From Salvia splendens (taxonomy: Eukaryota; Streptophyta; Magnoliopsida; Lamiales; Lamiaceae): DNA of 64,000 bases. Every line of letters begins with the position of its first letter. Position 1 is the stretch's first letter. Where the stretch lies: contig NC_056046.1 in assembly GCF_004379255.2 (NCBI RefSeq), positions 5,580,001 to 5,644,000 of the forward strand. Direction: 5' to 3'. The notes under the pieces are model-generated. The model had not been told where the DNA came from, did not search any database, and worked only from the letters and a program-made list of their open reading frames with translations. Both the position numbers and the translations under genes were made by a program. Below are positions 34,301 through 46,300 of this stretch, piece after piece.

Positions 34301-37300
34301 TTGCATCACCAATGGACAAATAAAGATAAGAGCATACCAACACTCAAAGATGTCAATGCTTTTCTCGAACCACCAGTCAAGTTAACAGCGTTAAATGCTG
34401 TCATTGTGTCATCCACAGTATCTCCAGCTTTCAATATTAGTGAAGCAGAGTCAGTTCCCTCACTCTGAGACCTTTGAAAACGCAGCTCCATGGTGAAATC
34501 AGTTTCATTGTGAATCATTAGTAGAGGAGAGATGGAGATCAATAAGCCATCCTGGTTATACCACAACGCAAACAAAGATAGTAAAATTTATTCTAGTTAT
34601 ACAACAGAATATAATTGTCTCCAAATGTCAGAGTGAGTTCATACCTCAATGCCCTTCGAAATATCAACAACAAGAAAGGGGCCGGGAAAAGATTTGGAGT
34701 CTGTACAAGTGGAGTAAAGGGGATTAAATATCAACTTATCCTTCCAGACCATGAAAAGTAAAGACTGTTACTTGCATTACCAAAAAACCAACCAAATGTC
34801 AGCATGATAAATACTTAATAAATTAAACCTCTTCAGGACATCATAATATTTTCATAATATAATATGTTTTCCATACATAAAAATTCATTATCAAGTTCCA
34901 TAGGTAATAAACTAAAAAAAAGAGTACCATAGGGAAAATGCTTGTAAACCGTGTCATGAGCCACCCCTCCTATAACCAATTGGGTTAAAATGGAACCCTA
35001 TGGACTTCTATCAGTCATTCAGTTGACATGAAAGCTTTTAGAAGGAAAAACATAGAACCAATTTCAATTTTCAGTTGGTACAGATTTTGAATTCATCAAA
35101 TTAGTTACTCTTATAAAATCACAGTTCAATGCCCAAAGTCTGCATCTAGGTGTGTGTGTGTGTGTGTGAATGAGTTTTTTTGTTAATTGCAGATTCGTTA
35201 AAATTATTCATGGCAATTAATTGTAACATTTTACCCTTTTTCAGAAAATTCACTCACATCCATTTTGTTGATCTATGCAAAACTAGATCTTAATACAAAA
35301 ACGCGGAACAAAATCATACGGAGGGCATTTTTAGGTCATTGTTAGTTTATTTTTAGGTCATTTTAATAAAGGATGATCTAAAATGATCTAAAATAACATA
35401 AAACCCAGATTTTATAAAAATGACCTAAAACTGATTAATAATAACCTTCAATGTTTTTGGTTAATTATCGACCATTAGATCACCTAATCCTAGGGCCAAG
35501 ATTTAGGCTGCATTTCTAGATTTAGATGCATTCTTGTTTGGATCATCTCCCTATATATATATGCGTGTGTGTGTGTGAGAGAGAGAGAGAGAATGAGTTT
35601 TTTTTGTTACTTGCAGATTTGCTAAAATTATTCATGGCAATTAATTGTAACATTTTTACCCTTTTTCAGAAAATTCACTCACATCCAATAACTTCTGCTT
35701 TACAACTCGTAAAGCTGCTACCTTACCAATTATTAGAAAATCTCAGCAATTCAATAATCTCAGAAACAGCTATCGCAAAGTAAGAGTTAGCTTAGAGTAC
35801 ATGCTTCAATGAGGTCACAAGAAGAATCAAGGTGCCTCACCTTGGGATGACATAATCCGAGTCCTCCAAGCAAATTTTCGAGCTTCTAAAAGTGAAAGAT
35901 GAAGTAGAGAAGTTGAAAGAGCTTTCTGGACAAGTTGTAATGAAAAGAAAGATGCTTCTGGTGGTTGATTTGCCAAAGATAGGTGCCTATGATCATGAAA
36001 TCCCAATTGTAAAATTAGAGAATTTTACAAATACAGTGACAAACAAATGTAACGCACAATCCTCCTAAATAAAGGCTACCATAGTCGTTAAAATGAATCT
36101 GAATGTTGGGCCTTACATGTAATCATTAAAAGGGCCATCTAGGTTCTTACAACATACATCCAGTTCATAAAATAATCATTGCTGCCATTCTCATCTTTCT
36201 GCTAATCCATAGTCACATTTCAAGATTATGTATAAGTGCTGAACCATAGAAGACTCGACTATTATATTTTCACTGGATATGAACTAAGTACTGGGCATTT
36301 ATACAAGCCTTGAAAGTTGGATGGACCACCTTAAGAATATGGTGGCAGACTGTCTCGAAGATATTGATGCATCCTGACTATCATAAAACTGACAAAGAAG
36401 GGTCAAGCCAGACCGGTTTTCAACCTGCCATCTAAAAACATTAATTGTACGTCGCTAATATACAGGGGTAAAAAAAGAGGCCGTAGTCAAACACACATTT
36501 CATGGAAAATGTAAAGCAGAGTGAGGTATTGCTTGCGTAAATATGGAAGATCAGATAACTGAGACCTAGACCTAAAAATTAATAAAACAGAGCATGCAGT
36601 AGAATATAAATTCATAAAAACAAAAATTCTTGCTGTAAAATTGACATGAATCCAATACAACTTAGAAAATGAAAATTGGCCTACACCTTTCATCTACCAC
36701 TAGGCTTCAATCCTCACAAATAATTAGTTAGAAGATCAACAGAATAAAAATAGTCACCAAGAATCATCCTAGAGTTATAAGCGAGTAATCGTAGAGTTAT
36801 AAGGTAAAGTAACAACTCATTTGTACCAGGTTTTGCACATACTGACATGCGAAGCTTTATCAGAAATACACCAAATAATAAACCATCACTCATATTAGAA
36901 CAAAGAAACTGACAACAAACTCAAGTAACAACTCTTGCATCTATGTGTTTCCCAAATTAATCTCACAAGTACATTCAGAAGAATATGTTAGCAATTCATT
37001 TCTTCCCTTTTTATCAAGGATTCTACCAATTTATCTACAACCAAAAATTCAAATTCATGATTATCAGGATTTTGGAAACGAATAAAGTTCTTCTGCCAAC
37101 CATTATCTCTAATTAAACCAAGGTGTTGTAGACAGAACCTCAATTGCATCCAGTGTTGTCAAAATGTCGTTCGGGTCGCTCGGGTTGCCCGGGTCGCCTG
37201 GGTCGAGACCATCACCGCCCCAACATGGGTGGGTTGATCGAGATACAGGGTCGCCGTTGGGTCACCTGGGTCGAGTGGGTCGCCCTAAACACATGCTATC

Positions 37301-40300
37301 TCTGATTTTCTCAAATCTCTTACATGTTTTCTGACTATCTCAATCACGATTCTCTATATATATATGCATGCACCTCATCAAACTTTTCAAACCTACTTTC
37401 TACACTTTAGAATTCGGCCTCTTCACTCCTAATCAAATAAACAATTCAAGATCTTTTGCTGCCACCCTTCATATATTCCTTTGTTTTGATATTTTCAGAC
37501 AATGGTTTCAATTATTTATTGTGTTATGACTTATGAACTGTTTTGATATTTTGATCATTTCTATTTTCCACTTTATCTCTATTCACATGAATTGCGTCTA
37601 CATTTATATTATTTGATATATTATAAACATTAGAGCAATATATTTATTTTATTTAATATTAAAAGGCAAAAAAATTAGCCTAGATTTGTGGGTCTCTCGA
37701 CCCCGTCGACTCGTCGACCCGCGACCCAAATTTTCACCTCATCGGCCCGGTGCGCCCCGCGACCCTAACAACACTGATTGCATCCCCCAGAATATTCATC
37801 TTTAAAAAGAATAAGTTCAAATATTTGATCGGAAATTAAGGAGTGAGAAGGGAAACACCAAATCCAATTGGGTATATGGAAAAGAATATATGAGGAGATC
37901 CCATAATTCATTGGGATTATCGACCTAACCAAAATGGAAAGACAAGGAATGAGAATTGGGGGACTGTTTCTCCGCTTCTACTGGATCTTAACTTGCTAAA
38001 TAAATGTTACTCCTATCTACGCATTTATTTCTCTGCCATGTACAAAATACTTATCATCAAGATACACTTGATTCCCCAAAAAAATTGGGAAGTACCAAAC
38101 AAGGTTTAGAATATATGTGCATGGAGAAAGAAAAAAGAGACCACTATATCATATTCTGAGAAATTAAGGGAGTTGAAATTGCTACAAATCAAAAGGTGGA
38201 GGTGTTATTGAAATAATGAAATGTATCAGAACTCCTGCTGAAACCTCAAAATAAGTCGAAGGTCATAATTTTTGTAGGCAATTAACCTGAAAAGAAACCA
38301 TAGTTATGGGAGTAAATTAGTAAACTAATTTCTACGTTCAAGAACTAGACATGGAATAGTATCCTGTCATGATTTCAACAAAGAAAGACAGCTTATCTAA
38401 TTATTTATGCCAAGAAGGCTTGTGCTAAAAAACCTTGCAGCAATTGGCTAGAACAAGAGAGCTTTTGACTGCGTAAGGACCAGCCAAGTTCAACTTCCCG
38501 ACCACAAACAACACGATATCCAAGGAAAGCTCGGTTAGCGATATAGTCACCTGCCAATGCATTAAAATACTTTTTATATTGATAACATGTGTTGCTTAAA
38601 AAAGAATTGAAGAACCAAGTGGCAAACCTCCTTAAAATTAGCAAAGAAGCGACTAGGCCCTCCTTGAAGAGGACTTTCAGCACCCTGAATGACTAACTTC
38701 TGCGAATAGAAAGCGCAGATTTTAAGTGGTTGAATAAATTCCTTCCTGCAATCACAAATAATGTAATGCTAAGCATCTAATAAGTGCTAAAAATGCACAA
38801 GAATATTGCTGCAAAACAAAATGGATGCGAGAGGAAATCTAATTCAAATGTTCACCACGAATTTTGCTGGCCATCAAAGTAATAGAGAATAACTTCAAAT
38901 CTGTCCATAATCCTGACTTTAACATCTGATATATGTATTATTGTTTGATTAGGCATGATGCATCCCTGCAGTAATGGGAACTTTTCCTCAGTTTCTGAAA
39001 GCTCATGGACAATTGTTAGAGTAACCTTCCCCACATTAACCGTGATTGCCATGAGGTTCCCATTTGTCATTAACAATCCCATGTCAGTGACATTTGAATC
39101 ACTTTGAAGATTTCCAGCCTCTGTCGAACCTTCTTCCTCTGATACATGAGTGGCGCTGGAAAGCCCCTCTGTAATAAACCTATTGGGTGATAAACTATTA
39201 CGTACTGAACCAAGGTCATCAAACACTTTCCACTTGAATAAATTTCCTGGTTTGCTGACAAATTCAAGCATGCCATCTATAAAGGCCAATGCACAATCAT
39301 TTTTCTTATTCACAAGGTGGAACGCCCTTTTAGATATATATGTAGAAGATTCCAACCCAACAGCATCTTCATAAGCATCAGGTTTAAAGGGAAGCATTTC
39401 CCAGAGTGAAGACCCACTACCACTAGAACAGATGGCAACAAATTTTGATCTTGGTTGGCAACTCAACCGCAATGGTTCCCCGGAGTTGTCTTTAGCATAC
39501 AATGAAATTAGGGAAAAATGCTGAATGTGTGATCTCCATCTCCCTGGCTTCTGATAATTTACCTAAATCAATATCCAACAGAGAAATTGTGTGATAATAT
39601 CAAAAAGGTTGTCGGTCAACCCACAGGGTTGAAGAACCATGCAAAAGAAATCAAGTCATGCAACAGAATAAAAATATTTTACTAAAAGGGGCCGGATGAT
39701 GGCATTCAGTCAACCGCGTTTCAACCAAAATGAAGCCAAATGAGATGCCAGTACATCTAGCAAACATTGCCAATACTACTGGATTGCTTATCCAATCAAG
39801 AAAACTTCCCTCATGATAGCATGGTTGTAACTATAGACTACAAGGCACTCCAAGTACCACTTGGTTAAGGTAATAAAAGGCATATTGGTCCATCAAGGTT
39901 GTAACTAGCTATAAAGTTAGGAATAACGATAGATGTTTGACTAATATAGAAAATATACACAAAGGGCAAAACATTATCACACTAAACTAATCGCAGTGAA
40001 ATATGCCAACCTGACACACTTCCTCTTTCAGGAGAAGTTAACTGTTCAACAAACAGTACAGTATTATTCCCAGTACAGAAAAAAAAAAGTATTTTTGCCG
40101 CTCCGCATGAAAGAAATTAAACATCAAAAGAAAATTAATGATAGTCTAAAGATGGGACCTATATCTCCCTATTTGACAAATGTATAGCATGTTCTGTTTG
40201 ATTAATAAAAAGGTACACAGAATAAGTAACAATGGAGAAATATATAACAGTGTGCTTTCATCTAGCCATGTAACAGAGGCTATGATGGAACCATTACTTT

Positions 40301-43300
40301 GTCATCTGTCAGTCCAACATCAATTAGGCATCAATCCCCTACTACAGCTATTCGGGATCACTACACAACAAACATAACCATATGAAATTTAATATTAGTT
40401 CAAATGAAGCCAACCTCATATGTAGAGCCTCAAAAGAATGTAGCCAACTAAAGATCAAAGCATTTCTAAATGCATATATTGAAGAAGACTACAAATGCTA
40501 ATGCAAAGCAAATGGTGGATTTTAATAAGTCTGCTGACTTAACAAGGAATCCTCAGAGAATATCTTTCATCTACATTAAAATATATACCAGCTCAAATAA
40601 AAAGGTGCAAAAGAAATTTGAAATATTGGTGTCAAAGCATATTACCCTGAAAAGTGCACGCTCTCCCACCAGTGAATAATGGACTTCTCCAGATATATCA
40701 TATCCACTTTGCACATCTCTAACTGTGACATACATGTGTTCGTCGACATCTTGGATGGCAACAATTGTTCCTGTAGAAGTTGCATGGATATCTTAGTTCG
40801 AGTTTTGACTTTGAAAGGAATATTTTAAACAAAATGAGAAGACAACAATTACCATCAGGAACCATTTCTTCCATATTTTCCCCTGGTTCTTGGCTATAGG
40901 ACCAGCGCCTGGAGTCCACATTTGAGATTCCCTCCCTTCCCAAAAAGTTGGAGCAAGATTCCAAAGAAGAAAGCATCATCTGTTCAAATGAATAGGAAAG
41001 GGCACATAGCATACAAATTATAGAAAGTTCCAAGTTTGGCTTGTTTATCATCAAATCCTGCTCAACATGATTTTCAGAACATATTGAAAGCTCATGAGCA
41101 CAATTGAGTCTAAACAAGCCTGCTTAATATTTGAATACAGGTATTCATCATTTCCTCCATAGTTATAGTAAATGATTTTATTCAAAAAAAATAACATATA
41201 TACAAAAATCCAGTACCTTCTGATAACAAACAAAGTTGATTAGAAGATACATATCAATATTAAAAATTTGTACTCCCTCCGTCCCCAAAGAGTATGAACT
41301 TTGGGTTCGGCACGAGTTTTAATAAATAAGGGAAAAAGTAAGAGAGAGAAAGGGCAGTGGAAATAATGTTAGTGGAGAGTGGGGTCCACATTATTATAAT
41401 GGTCTAAGTGTTAATGGTGATGGTATAAGTTGTAAATAAAATGATGTGTAGGGGTAGTATGTTGTTTGAATTTTTCAAAATTAGAAAGTTCATACTCTTT
41501 AGGGACGGACGAAAAAGGAAATAGTTCATACTCTTTGGGGACGGAGGGAGTAAAATATAGTGACTATATTAAGTGAAAATCAGTAATAAGTATATAGTGA
41601 CTATATACATATCACTGATTTTCACAAATTTGTACATCCATGGAATATTTTTAAGTTAGGGCTAAAAAGTCACTATATAGTCAGAGTTCAGGCTATAATT
41701 CAAGTATAACCATGGAATATTTTCAGATCAGTTTTCACCTAGAAATTCATCAAAGACTTACATTTATTTCATGCAGAGAGATGGTCACATCAAACTGGGA
41801 TATACAACCACTGCCAACCCAAATGTCATTTGAGCATGGAGGATCAGAGCAGTTTCTTGTTGCAGGTCGCTCTGCCTCTAGGGAATACTGCAACTCTTTC
41901 ATTATATACTTTTGACGACTCGTAGTATCAACGTGAGAACTTCTTATAGGGATTGAGGTACTTGGTGGACTAGCATCAACCTCTGACTGAATTGTATTTT
42001 TATAGTGGGGAGAGATCGATGAGCCCTTTCTTATAAACCTGGGAAGTGAATCATCAGGAGAGATAGAAGAAAAAGAACTTTGAATAACCTTTAGATTATG
42101 TCCTAGGTCCTCATCTCTGAACTGAGAAAGCAGAGAAAACTTGGAATCCCTGATTGCAATTTTTCTCACTGTATTTAACACTTCAAGGTTTATATGAAAG
42201 TCAACCTCAAGTAAAAGTTCCTGGATTCTGCCTGCATCGTTGTTAAAACTAGCTTATCATATTCAGACACAACATTTGAAAAAAAAAGGGACCGCACGAT
42301 GGAAAGAAAGAAAAGAAGAGCCGGGAGGAAGGAGAGAGAAAGAAATTGGCGACAATGTACCAGATTCATGCCTCTCCACAAGAATGAGAGACAAATGCAA
42401 AATACTCAGGCATAATGCATCCAGACCATCTCTTGCTGCTTCTTGACATTGGACTTGCTGACGGCTTATGCAGGGGTTACCAGCTACAAAAGCCATTTTG
42501 CTGATATCTTGTGCAGCTGTAATTTTACCAGAAGGACGAAGTTTTGAGACCCATTGGTAGTACAGAGTAAAGCATTCGTTGAACATTGTCACGGCTTTTG
42601 CTTCAAGTAACATGGAACCACCCTGTTAAAAAGCACATACAAGTCTATGAATTTAAGTTCAGATAATCAATTATACAAGTGAATAATTCACTTAACTAGG
42701 AAGAAGAAAAATTGAGAAGCTCATCTGTAGCACGACATAAACAAAAATCTTCTGTATAGAAGGCATAACACCTTGCATTCACAAGAGATTGCCTGGAATT
42801 CACCACTAACAGAAAAAGCAGCATTGAATTCCTCAAACTCATGGACCAAAATATCTTTTAATGGGCATCCAGCCATATAAATTTGAGAAATAACAATTTT
42901 CACGGACAGCCAATGATCACGCGGACTTTCAGTGCCATGAGAACTAGGTTCAACAGCTGTATAGAACAAGCTTGTAGATGGCACAGCTTCATCAAGGTTT
43001 CCCAAGCAGAAACAAAAATTGCTATGATAAACTGATGCTTCAGTCAAAAAATCCAGAAAGCGTAATAGATTTTTAAGCTCAGATTTATCTGAGGATCCAT
43101 GAAACTCAGCCAAATATCTGAATATGATACATCGAAATCCAATTGTATCAATTGTAACATCCATGTCCTGTCCTTTGGAAATAAACTCCATCACTGAATG
43201 CTTCATAGTGATGTAAATTCCATTGTGAGAAATGTCATTTGAGGACGCCCTGTTGCCAGTTTCTCTATCAGCTGGCAAGGTGTTTGTATAGGTCTCAGAA

Positions 43301-46300
43301 ATGTAGCTTTTCCGAGACTTATGAAGAACCATGTCAAGCGAGTTAAACTCAAGTTTTCCATTTAAAAAAACTTTAGGGTATGTAACATGGGATCCATGAT
43401 TTCTGCTAACCGAGAATCCGCTCTCAGATTCAACACGAGTTATATCTCTGCCTGATGCTGCTTCACGGCTTAAATCACGATCAGAAAGATTCATCCGCAA
43501 GGCACGTGACTCATATAATACTCCAAAAACAACCTGGAAAAGAATATGTCATTAAAGAAGAAAATATCATATCTCAACATAATAATCAAGATCATAGAGG
43601 AACTTCTTTTATTATTATTGGTGGTGGAAAATATAAAAATTTTAACAGGAAAAGAAGTTTGGCTAAGGGATGAGTCATCCGTTCATCCTAAATACCATCC
43701 TACTGAGTAATACAACTCCAATGCTTAGCCAAATCTGAAACAAAATAAGACAGAAATGACCAGACCCCCCAACCCAAAGTAACATTCTTGTTTTTTGCCT
43801 ATCACGGTGCATTAGCAACGTCAAAGGCAGAAGACAATAGGATAACTTTTAGAATTTCCATTAAATCATCTCTAGAGAAAGCTATGAACTTAACATTTCC
43901 TAGATACTGCTAAAAGTTAGATAGATGGCTGAGCTGTTTTTATTGAAGATAAAAAAAATGGAGCAATAGATTGTCCCTCTTCTGGAGGTATCGAACACAT
44001 GTTCATAGTTTTGCAAAATTATGACATCTTCTAAATTCCAGTAGACATGGATAATGTAGATTTATTCTTCTAAGAGAAGCTGCTTCCAAGCTCAACAAAG
44101 TCTTTTTTTACATTGATTTTAGTGTTCTTACTGAATTTGATATATTAGTTGAGATTTTCCAAAATTAAAGCTCAAAATATTTTCTCAGACTAAAATGCAG
44201 AAAAAAAACTAGTAAATTGACAGGTTCAAAACCAGCGCCAGTTGAAAACTCAAGTGCCTCCTAGGTACTTAAGGTGTTGGCTGCCAGCATAGCACCCAGC
44301 ATACGCATTCCAGGCTTATAGAATATTGGTTTCAATTGAAAGCAACTATGTAAGTACAAAAGATAAACCAAATAAAGATATAATAGTATTATGGTATATG
44401 ACAAGTGGAGGCACAAAATTCCAACTTTTATACCAGTTGAATATGGGAAACGAATCACCTTTGTCAGAACATACAACTCATCCAAAAACATTAAACAGGA
44501 AAACCCTGTAACCACCCAATGAAGAGCCGCTGAGACAGAGATGAGTGATGTACCAAGTGAATAATGATCCTTCCTGCCATACATAAGATGGATATCAAAT
44601 CAAAAAGACCTCATATTGAATCTGTGATAGCCAAAATATATATGAGTAACACAATGAACTCTTACTACAAATGTTCTGCGTTAAACTAAAATATGCTTCA
44701 ATAGAAATTGGAATGACAGATGTATTTTCACCTCAAGAGATGCCTTTCTAAATAGTGATGTATGAATATGATTCTCCTACATTAGCAATCTTCAATAAGT
44801 TAAGTTGATTAGAGAAGATTAAGTGCAAAGAACTAACTATTCATGCTGCCACTAAAGAGGATAGGTTAACTCTATATACAGTTAAAAGTCAAATCTTTGC
44901 CTAAGAAAGATAACACTCCCTCCGTCCCAAGGAAGATGACCCATTCCTTGGGCAGCACGGGATTTAATGCAACTTTATTTTGTGTGTTAAGTGGAAAGAA
45001 TAAGAAGAGGGAGGGAATAAAGCAATGATAAAAGTGTTTCCATTTTTAGTAATGGGTCATCTTGGTTGGGACAAACCAGGAGACAAACCAAAAAGGAAAG
45101 TGGGTCATCTTAGGTGGGACGGAGAGAGTAATTATAACTTTGTATGGGTTTTGGAGAGCGGACCGGACATGAACATATTATGGAGTATTCTCAGGAGAGA
45201 ATGAAATAGCAACCACTATATTAAGCAGTGGATGTGTGATGTGATTGAAAAGACCCTCTTGCGGTATCATACACAAGTTCTAATCATGAACTGTGTACAG
45301 TTCGGGCATGAAAGCAGTTTGGATGCATAGGAAAGATAATAGATATTACCTCACATATTTGAGATTTGCAGTCGTTGGCCTCAAGTCTATAATTTGGTTT
45401 TTTCTGCTCTCAGTGCTCTCATCAGTGTAAGCCTTCAAACCCTCAAACTTTAAGTATGCACAGAGTGAAGTCTCCTCTTGACAGCTGTAAGCTCCGTTCC
45501 CTGAGTCAGAGTTGCCAATTTCTTGAGGTTCTATAAGCCCAGGGCTCTCTGGTCCTATGTCACTTAATAACCCAGCATAATCTTTAACATTTGGTGATAC
45601 GAGAAGTTCAATATTGCATATTTCAAAAGAGAGCCGTGTGACTGGGTGGCTTGGGTTCGCTGCACTAGGATGGAAATGATTGTTTGACAAAGATATCCCA
45701 AAAGTAGGTCCAGCAATGAGAGCCCCAATTTGAACATGCTTTGCAGAAAGTATTCTAGGAATGTCCATCCTAATTTTGTTTGAAAAGGATGCAAATTTAC
45801 TGCTCAAATAACTCGCTGGTTGATCCTGGATGGTGGTTTCTGGGACACGCAAAACAATCTCTCTCCTTCTATCAAGGGCACAATGTAGGCATCTAAGAAG
45901 TACGACAGCTGATGCAAAGGAATAATATTCCAGGTTAAAATTCAGTTTACCAGCAATAAAACTACAATCTACCTGAGATCCCGAACCACTGGTTCCTTTG
46001 TCAATTAAACAGCTCCACATATTACAAAGAAGCCATGGAGGGAGCTTATTTGGTACATTTTCTTTTTCAGACGTTAAAAATAAGTTCTTCCATTTCGACC
46101 ACAAATTTCCAAGAAGACAATCTAACTGAGGAACTGAAGTTCTAGCAACATCATCTACATCATCTCCATCTTCAGAAACAGCTTCAGGAAAATTAATAAT
46201 TTGAGCAGGCTCGGCTCGTATAATAATCTGTCTTTGATCAGTTTCCATCCTCTGTTGTTGTTTCAGGCGACTACTTGCACCAGCTTTTGCAGTAAAAAAG

